From NCBI GenBank assembly GCA_009760855.2, contig WPIO01000093.1:1207001-1271000 (forward strand): a stretch of DNA of 64,000 nucleotides, given 5' to 3'. Every line of letters begins with the position of its first letter. Positions within the stretch are counted from its first letter, which is position 1. The notes under the pieces were generated by a model, which searched no databases, had not been told where the DNA came from, and worked only from the letters and a program-made list of their open reading frames with translations. A program made the translations under genes and the position numbers. This stretch comes from Cristatella mucedo (Eukaryota; Bryozoa; Phylactolaemata; Cristatellidae). Below are positions 22,931 to 55,239 of the stretch, in pieces.

Positions 22931-25344
22931 CCGCCTCTAGGTTAGGTGACGCCTAGCACGACGTATCAAATGCCAGTAGCTCCGTCCACACCAAGGTACA
23001 GAACTGAACACGCGCGAGAGCCCGGTATTCTCCCGTTGCGGTGGACAGGTTTTTATCAAATGTAAACGGAAGCGATCAGAAAGAGGATCTTTACAGGTCA
23101 TCAGCAGGATCAAACTCAGTACTGTTGAGCAAAATGTGCGGCAGTGAGCTCCAAAGTCTTGGGAAAATTGACTGGCGCTCGCAGTCATTATTATACGACC
23201 TTGGACACCTTCGAGTCACGAGAAAGCCCGAAGAGGCTATGCTCTTGCAGCAGCTTGCAAAAGTAAGGATTCACGCTTTGTTTAGCATTTGATGTGCCAA
23301 GGATTGGTAATAACCGTCACCGTTCCACAAGGAGCAGCAGCAATTCAAGCCGCCACCTTCGAACCAAGGTTGCAGGCATGCTATGGACTAGCGGCGAGTC
23401 AGTTACACTGCGGATTAATTGCGAGCTTTGAAAGCACGCCGCGATAGATCTACTAGTTGGTTTTTGTCTAAGGCAGATTAAGGCTGTGACGTGTTGCGAC
23501 GAGCTTCAGCCACGTTAATGTACTCCTGAAAGGCAGAGAGTTTCGTTTCGTTTCTTGTCGCACGTTTCTTGGCCGTATCACGAGCCAGAAATTCATTCTT
23601 ATACTCGGTTAACTTGACAAAGTTCATTTAAATCCAGCAAGGACTTTATATCTGCACGAGATATTATGTGTTGGATATCTGGAAATGGGTGCAGCACACC
23701 CGTGACGTGAATTGACCAATGATGCCCGCACGAAAATTTACGACAACGCTACGGACTTACATTGCCCGTTGGGGAACAGGAGAAAGTGTCACGTGATTAA
23801 AAAGCCCTTTTTCTTAAAGAGGATCTCCACCTAAGGCGGCTCTCTATGGCAAGAAATCGCCACAAGTAATGGTCCAGACGATTTAAAACGTAACCTTCAA
23901 ACCTGGTTAAGACCGAGTCTACGTAATTGAATGTTCTTTTCCGGAGCGAAAGAAGTCATTCATGAGGTAAATAAGATACAATTAAGGTGAAACTGAAACT
24001 GAATTATTTATTATTATTATTATTAATAAGTGGGTTCGGACTAGCCTCACCCATAACAGCGAGCACATTTTCAGATTTAGGAACAGAGATTCCACTTATA
24101 CATATTTGCTAGTTTCCTGGGGGGGCTTTGACTTGGTATCGAAGTCGCTGATGCCGATAGCGACCGCGGCGGCTAAAAAATGCGGCAAGGGTAAGTGCAA
24201 TACCGCTCAATCTCCAGGGCTCGGTGTTTTTTTGTGCAGCTCTTATGTTTCTCGTTTTGTCCTACGGGTGTTCACCGTAAAACGTCGGCTTGATTATTTC
24301 CTTGTCGCCTTGCCATCTTCTGAAATTCCGGTTATCCTGTTGTAAGCTGGACATACGTCATTGTTGAGCTGGTATTCAGGAATATTCGCAGATGGCTTGT
24401 TTCAGTTCTTACGTATCTCGGCTGGCTGAATATTTGCGGCCTCCGAACGTTAATCTCCTCGACGACGGAGGTCAGCCACGTTCGCTGACTGTGTCGACTT
24501 CTGGGAAGCAGTTTCAGTGACCTTCCTAATATGGATTATTTTTGTGCGTGCTCTATAAGAACTTGATGCAGGACTACCGTGCTATTATGCTTCTCGTTAA
24601 TTTGCTCAATTTTGGTGAGGTTCGGCATGGCTATTCGATAGGGGATTTTCCTGAATTACGAAGCTCAACAGGGCAAGTTGCCACCTCTGCTTTCAGGCAC
24701 TAAATTCTGTGGTCAGTACATGCCTTAATGAAGTGAATTTAGAATGCTACGTTTCAGGTATACTGCTTACCAATATAATCTCATGCGACATGCAATGTAA
24801 CAAACTTGCTCCAGAGGCTTCTCACTAAAGTCCCAAGCTAGGCTGCTGACACAGCTCTTATCATTTTGCTAGTCCTTACCGACAGGCGATAAATACCAGT
24901 GACGCCTGAACGTTGTATCGTGGCAGCCACGATGCACGCAGGTATCCCGACGGCAGCGGAACGTGGCTGAGCAAATGGTGAGCACCCTTACCTTTAGATA
25001 AACAGTCCACATTTATAGCGTTGAGATGTCTATTTGACAGCCACGACCAGGCATAGTTGCAGCAACTTGCATACGCTGCCCAGAGCACTACTGAACTGCC
25101 TTGCTCAAAGCTTCGATCACCTTTCACCCGCCCGACACAAGTTCTCTACCACAACTGCCTGCCTATTGCACGACTTCGGATTCTATGCCGTCCAACAGAA
25201 GATTATAACTCAATTGGTGCCAGGCAATCATAATTCAGGAACCCCGAATACCATACCGGCAGTCATAATCTAGATGATGTAGCTCACCGACGTTTCAGTA
25301 CCATATAGGGGTTGGAAGAGCAGTTGTGTTAAAAAAAGTAAGAT
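22931..25344. other. largely unassigned region
   Basis: Apart from a doubtful LINE scrap at 23.1-23.3 kb and a (TTA)n run near 24.0 kb, no repeat or gene is recognised. Confidence 0.45.
23080..23290 (-). mobile_element. possible old LINE C-terminal fragment
   Basis: Minus-strand residues resembling LWSSLPHILLNSTEF (compare LWNSLPQFLRN of LINE A) followed by a basic segment. Weak; assigned by pattern only. Confidence 0.3.
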
Positions 25345-25465
25345 CAGCAGCTTAAACGGCCTCATTTATGTAGCAGCAGAGAAGATGTAGTGGCTGCTAT
25401 TACTCCCGCATGCAGTAATGAATTGCCTGCTGCAGGACTTGAGCTCTTAGGCAAGTACCTGGGTA
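25345..25465 (-). mobile_element. possible diverged SINE B
   Basis: CGGCCTCATTTATGTAGCAG, then TGCTGCAGGACTTGAGCTCT in plus sense, in the order of an antisense SINE B (tail, body, B box). Strongly diverged. Confidence 0.35.
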
Positions 25466-25833
25466 GCTGATAATGCCGTACCGTATGGTACGATGCTGCC
25501 TTTGGCAGCAGCTGCTTTCCACCCTCGTAGCCTTATTGCCGAATACATGCAGACTGCTCAGGAGACTCTCAGTACCATTCGAAGAAGTAAGTCATCAAGT
25601 GTCGTCTACTGTGAGCCACTCCTCTCGTTCAGGCAGCTTGCAGTTTAACCAATTTGGGCACTACTGGCCGAAGGGGCAAACATGTTTTGTCTGGCCAGTT
25701 GAGTGGTGGATGGAAAACAAAACCCTTAGAGAGTAACTGTAGAAGTATCTGAGAACGAGCATATCTAGGTTATTTTTTCAAAGGTCACACGATTGCTGAG
25801 AGCTGCCGGTCTTACCGATCAGGCAAGGCTGCA

Positions 25834-25990
25834 CCGGGTCATAGCCCAGGGGTAAGGTGCTTGCTCTTCACGACCAGGGCTGCCGGTTTCGAGTCTTTCA
25901 GCAGTTGATCCTTTATTGAGCACTGCAATCGGTGGTGATAGCCGTGAAGGCTCGTCTGCTGCTATATAAATAAAACTATTTAATAAGCTT
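25834..25990 (+). mobile_element. SINE B copy
   Basis: tRNA-like head GCCCAGGGGTAAGGTGCTTG with a B-box-like GGTTTCGAGTC, body GGTGGTGATAGCCGTGAAGG, then CTGCTGCTATATAAAT and an AT-rich tail. Confidence 0.8.
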
Positions 25991-26030
25991 ACCGTTAAGG
26001 CTGGTAACATTAGCCAGCAGCCGCAGCTTT

Positions 26031-26220
26031 AAATAATAATAATAATAATAATAATAATAATTCACTTGATAAAGCGCCCTCAGAGAACTTAATCTCTCTC
26101 TAGGCGCTTTACATTTGCTTTAAAGTGAAATGCAATTGAATGGTAAGTAAAATCATGCTTAAAAAACAAACGAAATGAATAATATGGTTAGGGGTGACAT
26201 GCACAGGGTCAGCATGCAAA
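26031..26220 (-). mobile_element. LINE B 3' tail, antisense
   Basis: (AAT)n, TTCACTTGATAAAGCGCCCT, CAGAGAACTTAATCTCTCTC, TAGGCGCTTTACATTTGC and GGTTAGGGGTGACATGCACA, close to consensus. Only the 3' UTR is present. Confidence 0.9.
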
Positions 26221-26664
26221 CTTTTGCTTGCATGTTTTTGAAGAGTCTTGATTATCCTTACTATTTTTTTGTACTGTGGTTGCTGTACTGTCGAATTTTT
26301 ACCATTTCATATGTGGCAAAGCTTCATAGAATTAAGTTAAGATGCTTCAAGACTTGCCTCTTCTAGGAGATGTGCAATCACTGAAACTTAGCTGCCCTCA
26401 AAATAAAGCTTAAAGGTATCTACCTACCAAGCATATTGCTGTTCTGTGTTGAATTTAAGGCTTCGATGATGGGTGATGTGTAGCAACGTGATCATAATAA
26501 GGTGATCGGGCAATTTTGTGTCCTCTATGGTGGCTGATACGTTTTCGATAATCTGTGCAGACCCTTGCTTTGATGGCGTGTCTGACGTTTATTCTTACTT
26601 TGAAGTAGCAGCTTAGTGCTGCAGTGACTTTTTATGAATCTTGTCAGCTTTTGGATGCTACTGA

Positions 26665-26855
26665 AGTCACGTTACGGAACGACAACTACTTTCCTACTGC
26701 CGACTATGGCTCATCCTTTTCAGTGGGCCTGAGCTGTTACTTCCATGCTACTCACTACCTCAACTGCTCTCCTGACTCTGCTATGCTTCCCACTTTCTCT
26801 TTGTTGCGTGAGACGAAGTCTGTTGGCTACCGAATGCGTACCGAATTTATCGATG
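26665..26855 (+). mobile_element. LINE A 3' fragment
   Basis: GAACGACAACTACTTTCCTA, then TCACTACCTCAACTGCTCTC and TTGCGTGAGACGAAGTCTG, identical in order to LINE A. It ends before the (ACATT) tail, where LINE B-type sequence takes over. Confidence 0.85.
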
Positions 26856-26859
26856 GTTT

Positions 26860-27365
26860 AAAACACAGTTTCTAGGCTTGTCTGTTGTGAACGTTGAAAC
26901 TGCCACATCACTCCACTTCTCTCCGTCCGGCTCTAGCTTCCCATCAAAAAGCTTATTGGCATCCAAGTTCATGTTACTCACTTTTTACATCGTCCCTTCA
27001 TTCTCTCTCCCTGGTTTATCTGTCCAAAATACGCACACCTTAGATTCCCTTCCGAACAACCACTGGTCGGTTAGCCGTTCTCTCTGACCAACCTCAAATC
27101 TTTTGGAGACCGTGCCTAATTACATATGCACCCAAAGCCAAGAGCTCACTCCCGGCTGAGTATGAGACATTTAAAAAGAAACTAAAACCACACCTATTCA
27201 GCACATCATTTTCACCACCCTTGTGAATTGTTGTTTAGGTGCACGTGTCTAAAATTGTGCTGGTAATCCCTAATTAATTTACAGTTTTCTTCTGGACTGT
27301 GAGAAGTCTATGTATGGAACGAGATTAGGTTCTCTTTGGGTGCTATACAAATGTATTATTATTAA
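26860..27365 (+). mobile_element. LINE B-type C-terminal fragment and tail
   Basis: TTCTAGGCTTGTCTGTTGTG and CACATCACTCCACTTCTCTC correspond to the LINE B LVCRER/HITPLL region. Further on AACGAGATTAGGTTCTCTTT, GGGTGCTATACAAATG and (TTA)n form the tail. Diverged. Confidence 0.7.
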
Positions 27366-28007
27366 TTGCTATTATTTATAAGGCTGTTAGCAACCGATGT
27401 CAGAGTAAACGCTTCTTTCTCCATCAACTATTTATTGTAAGAAGCTCGTAAGCATATCAACTGGTTTTATTTCAGGCCTTATTGAGTTAGGGTTGATAAC
27501 GAAAGCCAAAGTATGAAGAAATTATAGCTCAGAATATCGCTTGGTTCATTGGTAAAAGTCACGTTTTCAAGTGATATTGTACCCTAATGGTCAGTAGGCT
27601 AAGATGCTACGTAAAAATCAACAGTTCCATTATTTTTGCTGTCAATGTATTTCTCAGGCTGTTGAAATGTAGGCATGCTAAAGCTAGGTGAAACTTGTTA
27701 TTGCAGGCTCTTCTTAGGGCATTGGTTCGGTAGAATTGCTTCTTTACCTTGCTTTGCATGTATCCTGTTAGCAACCTTTCACTGCCCCATCTGTCTGTCT
27801 CCTGCTACCTGATTTCGTCCTTACTCTTGGGATCGATCACATGCTTGCTAGGTGTATTGAAGGTCGTGGCCTCTTGTCGAGAGGTGTGTACATGTTGCTT
27901 TTCGCACATGCTTTTTCTTGCACTGACTTGTCTATTGATATGCTCTCGCTAACACCGAGAGACGTTTTCCGTCCCATGCCAGCATATGCCTTATGTGATG
28001 CACTGAT

Positions 28008-28442
28008 CTACTGAGTGGCACATCTGAAAGTTGATGTTGCGTTTGCAGAGGAGTAAGCGTAGAGAGCTGTCAGCCGATGGAGCCGCTGCAGCTTGTTGGC
28101 AGTGGCAAGCCCAGGTTTATGAAGGTACACTGCAGCAGTGTCCGTGGAGTGGCATTCCATCCCAAGGTAAAAGTTGCTTGATGATTCTCGGTCACCGCTC
28201 GGCGTCACGTGATGCAAGAAAGCGCTCCACCATGTCATGGGCTCCACCGTAATGTGCGCACGTTTATACTGAAGTCGTTCGGTAGCTTCTTCATATAGCA
28301 TCGGCTGTAGTCTCTCTAGGTGCTTTTGCAATTGCAAATATAGCTTGCCTTGGCATGTTTTAATCCGTGTCCTTTGTAGAGGTGTGCCCCAGGCTCTTTG
28401 TTCGTATGGATGTCTATGTTTTCTGGGATCGAGACACCTCAT
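28008..28442 (-). CDS. 144-codon open frame, unrecognised
   Basis: This is the longest minus-strand frame that is neither LINE nor microsatellite. It is rich in His, Arg, Leu and Thr with no domain I recognise, and it is open on both sides of the plus-strand exon candidate at 28049-28166. It could be a coding remnant of an unknown element, or chance. Confidence 0.2.
   Translation of the reverse strand: MRCLDPRKHRHPYEQRAWGTPLQRTRIKTCQGKLYLQLQKHLERLQPMLYEEATERLQYKRAHITVEPMTWWSAFLHHVTPSGDRESSSNFYLGMECHSTDTAAVYLHKPGLATANKLQRLHRLTALYAYSSANATSTFRCATQ
28049..28166 (+). CDS. possible exon upstream of the WD40 gene
   Basis: An acceptor GTTTGCAG and a donor CCCAAG/GTAAAA enclose an open 39-codon frame (SKRRELSADGAAAACW, then QVYEGTLQQCPWSG) in phase 0 in, phase 1 out. 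It would connect in frame to the WD40 gene if the alternative acceptor before 35170 were used. A longer frame on the opposite strand (28008-28442, 144 codons) overlaps it, and only one of the two can easily be real. Confidence 0.3.
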
Positions 28443-29489
28443 ATATAGCTTGATTGCATAGAAGTTCTTTGTGATGGGTGAAGAATACAGTATTTCTTTT
28501 GATCACGGTTTTGTTGTCCCTAGAGCTGGTATGTTAACTAGCTGAGTATGACTCTGGGATAAGAGACTGCTTAGGTAATACTCCATTTTTGTCTCATTGT
28601 GGATTGCCTGCTACTCCCTGCCATTGTGTGCTCACGAATAGGCTATGCTCGATGGGGGACTTGGTTAGCAGACGGCCAGACCGTGTTTGCATTTTCATGC
28701 TTTGCGATTTGTTTATTTTCTATGTGTTCTGAGGGTACGTGTCAGCACGAGAGAGTTGTGTTAGTTCTACCACGGTAGCCACAACGGTATATTGGGCATT
28801 TTATCTATTTTAACTTTTTTGAAATACTATCTTACATTCTTAGCTACTGCTTACTCCTTTTTTCTGCATCACCTGATTGTGTAGGTTACTCGGTCTTTGT
28901 GTAGGGTACTCGGTCTTTCGCTTGTCAGCATCTTAGCGTTCGTGGTAATAGCTGCTGGAGCTGACTTCTGCTGGTTGGTCAATGCAAGCAGTATACCACT
29001 GAAACCACCCGTTGCTGTGCAAGCTTTAAAGCCGATTAGATCAGCAGTTACTTTGCAAATGACATGATGGAGTGGCACGGGATTTGTAATCCAGTGCCGT
29101 ATGTAGATTACTGTCGCCCATGGCAGTTGTTAAGCATTCGAGCTTCGATTTATTGAGCAACTGTCCTGGCTTGTAATTGCTCTGCTCAACCGTGGCCGTG
29201 CTACTCACTTTTCCTTGGCTGCATTAGATAAAGGCTGTTGGTTATCGAGTGAGCACTGAAAGCTGCTTTAGCTTTGCGAATGCAGAAGACAGCTCTTTGG
29301 GGTAAGGCCCACGGAGTACTTGTGAGTTTGTAGTGTTACAGAGGCAGGTGCTACCTGTACATCACTGCCCATCCATTTGCCAGTTTCTTGGCTCTTACTC
29401 GTGGACCAGTTGTGGAGGGAGGTGAGTACTAGAGCAAGAAGTCAGATGCTGCCTGGCTGAAAGTGTTAAAAGTGAAGCAGAAACATTGC

Positions 29490-30410
29490 TTTTTACCATT
29501 GTGTACCAACCCAAGAGAACTCAATCTCTATCTGGGCACTTGACGTATGCTGAAAAGGAAGCATTTCTGATGATTTAGCGACAGAAGCATGCACACAAAT
29601 ATGCACACAAAGACCAATTAGCAAGGATTACCGATCAATACAGGTGGTTATTAGCTTTCTGTAAAGTGTCCACAATTCAGAGGATGTTATGTCAGTCGGT
29701 AGTGTGTTCCAGATTTTGTATGGTAACTATGGTAAGTATGGTAACTGAAGGCATGGTCTCTGCAGGACTAGATGTTATGTTGGTTAAAGACAGAGCTAAA
29801 CGACTTGAGCTTGATAAGCTGGTGGTATGATGCCAAACCTAATTGGAAAGTATTTAAGATAGGTAAGCCAGAGCAAGAAAATTAAATGATCTGAAAAGCA
29901 AGTGATAAAATTACTGAAAGCAATATGTGTCGGTAAGAAGTGGTGTACTGTGGAAGTTTCGATGATTATGAATAGATAGGCCCATCGGCCGAATGTTTAG
30001 TCTACCGTATACAGGCAAAAAGACCTGCTAAGAGAGTGTTATAGAAGTCTAGATAAGATGTCACAATATATGAACAAACTTAGCGGTGGCGTCATTATTT
30101 AAGTATGCTCAGATTTTTGAAATCTTGCATTTCTGAAAGTAGTTAAAATAGACTGTGGAACCAGTGTGGCGATTATAGAAAATTGTCATTGTGGAACAGG
30201 ACACCCATTTTCCATGCAGATGCTCCAGGTATAATTGGCCAAACCAGTTTTGTGAGATGTGCTACTCAGTTTCCAAGTGACACCAGTTTTGCCGACAACT
30301 ACTTAGTTGGATTTCATCACCAATCTGTTTGAGAAAGTTTGCTGCTATGCATTGCTAATGTGTGCAGTACAAGGTACAAAGGGCTGGAAGGCATGCAGGC
30401 ATACTAATAA
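29490..30410 (-). mobile_element. LINE B copy, antisense, strongly diverged
   Basis: In plus sense it begins with CCAAGAGAACTCAATCTCTA, then follows the LINE B order (GAAGGCATGGTCTCTGCAGG, TAGCCAGAGC-like and TCTAGATAAGATGTCACAAT), and ends with RT-end sequence near 30.4 kb. No open frame remains. Confidence 0.65.
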
Positions 30411-30411
30411 T

Positions 30412-30600
30412 AATTATATTAGCTTATTTAATAGCCTCTATAATGTTTATAATGTAAATAGTTGTATAATGGCATAAAAGCCTTAACGGCCATCACCATC
30501 ACTTGAAGTTGGCAATAAAGAATCGCCCACTGCAGGATTCTAACCCACGACCTCGGTCGTGAAGAGCTAGCACCTTACCTCCTGGGCAATAATGGCATTG
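30412..30600 (-). mobile_element. SINE B copy, antisense
   Basis: CTTATTTAATAGCCTCTATA, GGCATAAAAGCCTTAACGG, CCATCACCATCACTTGAAG, GAATCGCCCACTGCAGGATT and CCCACGACCTCGGTCGTGAA: tail, body, then B box in antisense order. Confidence 0.85.
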
Positions 30601-30754
30601 AAGCGCAGCCACGTGTCATCTGCTTAGAATTAAAAGGCATGAATGGCTTACATCATCCAGAGGGAGGAAGAATTTTGTGAGGAGGAGACCTAAATTATAC
30701 CCCGGAGGTACTCCATACTGTAAAAGCTCAGTGTATGACTGTTTTTCATTGTAA

Positions 30755-31490
30755 TGTAATGTAATGCCTTTCCATCTGTAGCTCCACAAAGACTATGTGG
30801 GTGTTACAAAGGAGAGTTTTGTATAGTGCACTCACAGCCTAAGCAGCTTTTGGTGCACATTCGGTAGCCCACAGACTGCATCTCATGCAACAAAGAAGAG
30901 GTGAGAAAGTATAGCTGAGGCAGGGAAGCAGTTGAGGTAGTGAGTATCATGGAAGTAGTAGCTCAGGACGGCAAAGGATGTGCCATAGACGGCAGCAGGA
31001 AAGTAGTTGTTGTTGCCTAAGAATTGTGGAAGTGAGTTTCGCAGTCTAGGACCTGCAGTGCAAAAGCTTCTGTTGCCAACGATCTTTAAGTGGAGGAATG
31101 GAACAACTCATTGATTCTCCATAAGGCCCTGAGGGCATGAGGAGGCTGAAACTTTGCCAGGTATGAAGGAGCCAAGCCGTGGCGGGCTTTGTGGGTCAGT
31201 GTAAAAACTTGACACTGACACTGTATCCCTTGCTCAACCAGGAGTCATCAAAGCTCTTTCAGTAAAGTAGACAAATGGTCAAACCTCTGGAATTGTAAAC
31301 TAACCTTGCAGCCATATTCATTGCCAGCTTGAGTTGCCTATTGGCTTTTTTTCGATAGCCCAGCCAAAAGGCAATTGCAATAATCTAGCCGAGACAGAAC
31401 TAAGGAGCCAGTTGAACTTTCTTCAAGCCACAGTGGAAGACAGTTCCCGATCTTAGTTAGGGATCGGACGTGATAGCTAGCTGCTGAGAG
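30755..31490 (-). mobile_element. LINE A copy, antisense
   Basis: In plus sense: ATTGTAATGTAATGTAATGC (the pentamer tail), CCATCTGTAGCTCCACAAAG, then the order of LINE A up to CAATAATCTAGCCGAGACAG. Open frames are broken, so it is older than the copy at 20.85 kb. Confidence 0.85.
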
Positions 31491-32309
31491 GTGTACTGAA
31501 CCATTGCAGTGATGTCTGGATGAGAGTGTAGACTTTCGGGAAAGTTGATGATTAGTCTTATGAAATACTGTCGAGAGTTAGACTGTAACAAAGAGACTAT
31601 ATGTAAGATAATATTCGTGAGGTGTGTAAGCACTTGCACTATAGGTGACTTTGTAGACGATTTTACCTAAATTCTGACCTGTACTTACGTAGCTTGATGT
31701 TGTACATAAGAGTGGCACGGCTACCACCACCCATTCACATTTCTTTGATAGGAATAGCTGGAGGGAGACTGATGGGCAGAATTATTTTATAAGTTATCCT
31801 GGTCTAGCGAAGATATCTTGATGAGATGGCTGAGAGTAGTCTCTTTAAATGTTTAGTATGACAAAGCCTAAGGCTTAAGACATCTTTATCATTGCATTTA
31901 TGATGGACAGCAGCAAATGTGGGCATCTCAGTAAGAAGACAGTAGTTATGGAGATGAGAGGTGTAGAGGTCTTAGACTGGTAGAGGAACCTTGAGAGGAG
32001 TTCACTAGTGGCTGCCTTAAAGGAGGAGATCGAGTTAAAGCTGAGAAAGAAGGATGACTGGTCTAGTGGGGATGTTCCATTGGAGGCAGACTTAGTTCTT
32101 GCCCATCTTGCTTAATGAGAAGGTTGGGGAATGATCTGCTAGATTGCCACGATATCGCTTGGTATATAGTGGTACGAGATGGTTAATGCAAGAAGTAAGC
32201 ATTTTTGAAATGTTATGTGATTCAATTACATTTTTATAGAAGCTAGACTTGATCTTAGCTAGGGTGGGTTGGTTATTACCTGTTATATTTATGTGCTAGT
32301 TGATGGACA
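31491..32309. other. unassigned, perhaps upstream LINE sequence
   Basis: Lies between the 5' end of an antisense LINE A and a LINE B. It may be decayed upstream LINE ORF2, but no motif confirms this. Confidence 0.35.
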
Positions 32310-32985
32310 GTCAGTTCTGATCTTTTGTATGCTTTTGAAGCTTATGCAATCAGGCACTTACAGCATGTGCAAACTACGCAGCTAGGCTTGTCTATCGTGG
32401 GCATTGAAGTGGCCACATCACACCACTTCACATCGACCTGCACTGGCTCCCAGTCAGGCAACACATCGACTTCAAGGTGTTGTCACTCACTTTTAGGTCT
32501 TTTCATTCTTTGGCTCCAGCCTACCTGTCACATCTACTCCCCCACCAGGCCAAGCATCATACCACCCGCTTTTCGGAATCCAACAGTTTACCTATACCTC
32601 TTACGAATCTCTAATCCTTTGGAGACCATGCCTATAGTTCATGTGCTCATAAAGCCTGGAACTCACTTCTGATTTGCGTTACGACATCTCTTGACTTGAC
32701 CACATTTAAAAAGAAACTAAAAACCCATCTATTCATCACAGCCTATAGTGGGTCCATGTGATTTGTCTTTTGTGTGCTTATGTGTGCCGATACTGCGCAT
32801 GGTGCCACTAACCATTTGGGCATGCTGACTCTGTGCATGTCACCCCTAACCATGTTATGCTTGTTTTCATTGAGCATGCTCTCACTAACCATTCGGTTGT
32901 GCTTGCTTTGCAGCAGATTTGAAGTGCCTAGAAAGAGGTTGAGTTCTCTGAGGGTGCTATATCAAATATATCATTATTATATTAA
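32310..32985 (+). mobile_element. LINE B copy, C-terminal part and tail
   Basis: Frame QTTQLGLSIVGIEVATSHHF and in another frame HQAKHHTTRFSESN, then AGTGGGTCCATGTGATTTG, GTGCCTAGAAAGAGGTTGAG and (ATT)n. Frameshifted. Confidence 0.85.
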
Positions 32986-33309
32986 GCTTAGTAGTCGTAG
33001 CTGTTCTAATATCAGCAGTAAGCATAGGGTATCTCGACAAAAAGCGTTTGTTGTGCTTAAGCAGTGGAACAACTTCATTTGAACAATGACGTAAGGTTGA
33101 AATTGATGGGCCTGATGACCACTGGGGGATTTGCATGAGAACATGCTGTGCAGCTGGAAGCAATATGAAAAATATGGGAAAGCGATCTCTTCACAGCTCT
33201 CTTGCATCATCTGGGTTTCCCACCGGAGGTAGCCTATTCACAAACATTGGCACAGGCAGTGCCATATAAGTATGCATTTCAATGGCTATTATGACATGAA
33301 AATAGGCAT

Positions 33310-33460
33310 GTATAGTTATAATAATAATAGTAATAATAATAGCACTTGATAAAGCACCCTCAGAGAACTCAGCCTCTTTCTAGGCAACTTGCATTTGCTG
33401 CAAAGGAAACACGATCGGACGGTTAGTTATAGCATGCTCGGTAAACAACATTAATGGTTG
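33310..33460 (-). mobile_element. LINE B 3' tail, antisense
   Basis: (AAT)n then AGCACTTGATAAAGCACCCT, CAGAGAACTCAGCCTCTTTC and TGCAAAGGAAACACGATCGG. Tail only. Confidence 0.85.
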
Positions 33461-34611
33461 TTCCGCGTGTACTCCATGTTCGTAATTCCTGGCTCTGCCA
33501 CAGGTAAGCTTTTTTGCTCGGTTATCACTATTGCATTTGCTCTGGATGTACAGTGCTGGCTCGAAAAATCTACACACTCCGAGGATCGGCTTATAATCTT
33601 TGATTATTCAGTCTTTTCATGGACTGAAGGCCAACACAATTTCACCAGAGCATATGATTTGCATGAGCTAACACTATTTGTAACAAATCGGGCATGCCAC
33701 CAAGTTAGTTATCTTAACAAGTAAAAAATATGCGCAACGACCCTGCTTTTGTAATAACTAGGGCAATATCTGGATATTATCGAAATATTCGGCCATTCTC
33801 GGTAGATATTATTTTGTAAAGCCGTCGCAGCACTGCAAAGTAAGATTTATTAGATGCATCCAGTATCCGGCTCTATAAAAACTTATCTCACCAACCGTCG
33901 TAGCCATTTTTTCAGCAGTCATCGAGAATTGGAAGCAGGCTAATTTGAGCATTCACCACCTTAAGTTTGATATGGTTCGAAGAGATTCGAAAATTCGATG
34001 AATCGAACAGAGGTTTCTGTAAACAACCGGTTAAAGAATTCTTTAAAATGATGTGTTAGGTTTTAACCATCTCAGTTTGCTAAATGCATACACTTTTTGA
34101 ACTACCGGCTCATGATGTCAGGAAACACGTTATAACCTAGCAGGTCACCATGGTTTTTGGCATCTCATGTATTTGCCAAGACTTCTAAAGCAGTGTTGTA
34201 CTGCTCTATGGCTCTTTTTTCATCAGGAAACGTAGTGAGCTGGTTTCTTGCTGTAGTTACACTATCGATTGCTTGCATATTCTTAAACCAGATCTAGCCT
34301 CTATGTATGTGCGTACGCAAAAAAAGAACTCACACCTTGAACATTCTTCAAACTAGTGCTCGACACAGTTGTTAAGAGGCATTTTTCTAGAGAGGTATAT
34401 CTTGCTCATCCAAAGAGTCTCACCTCACTATCTTCTGATTGTGCTGCAAAAAAAATCCTTCAAAACCACAACTGTTTCAGCACACACGTGAAACCACCAT
34501 ACAAGTTAGTTCTAATGTTTTTCCTAAACTAGTAGTCCAACCGAGGTGGCAGCATGCAAAATTTGGTACATTTACTGCTTTCTCATATTAATCGAAACAT
34601 GTACTCGACTT
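33461..34611. other. unassigned region
   Basis: One plus-strand frame (33458-33724) looks protein-like in part (SEDRLIIFDYSVFSWTEGQH), but no splice sites or domain make it convincing. Confidence 0.4.
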
Positions 34612-35140
34612 TTTTAATAATAAAAATAATACATTTGATAAAGCACCCTTAGAGAACTCAATCTCTTTCCAGGCACTGCAAAGGAAGCACGATTGAATGG
34701 TTAGTGGTAAGATACTCAATAAACAACAAGAATAACATGGTTAGGGGTGACATGCACTGGGTCAGCATGCACGTGTGGTTGGTGGCAGCATGCAACAGTG
34801 TCATCACACATAAGCACATCAAGGACGAATCACAGGGACCCACTAAATGCTGTTATAAATAGATGCCTTTTTAGTTTCTTTTTAAATGTTGACAAGTCAG
34901 GTGATATCGTGATGCAGATCGGGAGTGAGTTCCAGGCTTCGGGAGCATGCGAACTAAAGGCAAAGTCTCCAAAGGATTTGAGGTTTGTACGAAGTATAGT
35001 TAAACAGTTAGATTCCGAAAAGCGGGTAATACGATGCTTAGCCTGGTGGGGGAGTAGATCTGATAGATAGGCTGGAGCCAAAGAATGAAGGAACCTAAAA
35101 ATGAGTGACAGAACCTCGAAGTTATACGTTTGTTTAATCT
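34612..35140 (-). mobile_element. LINE B copy, antisense, next to a WD40 exon
   Basis: (AAT)n, CATTTGATAAAGCACCCTTA, then a minus-strand frame with NFEVLSLIFRFLHSLAPAYL, SDLLPHQAKHRITRFSESN and SFGDFAFSSHAPEAWNSLP. Its 5'-truncated end lies about 10-15 bp before the acceptor of the exon at 35153. Confidence 0.9.
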
Positions 35141-35152
35141 CTGTATCTTGAG

Positions 35153-55237
<20,085 letters not shown>

Positions 55238-55239
55238 GT

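Larger units (their letters stand above)
27366..29489. other. mostly unassigned region
   Basis: Holds only the two opposing open-frame candidates at 28.0-28.45 kb. No LINE or SINE was recognised. Confidence 0.45.
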
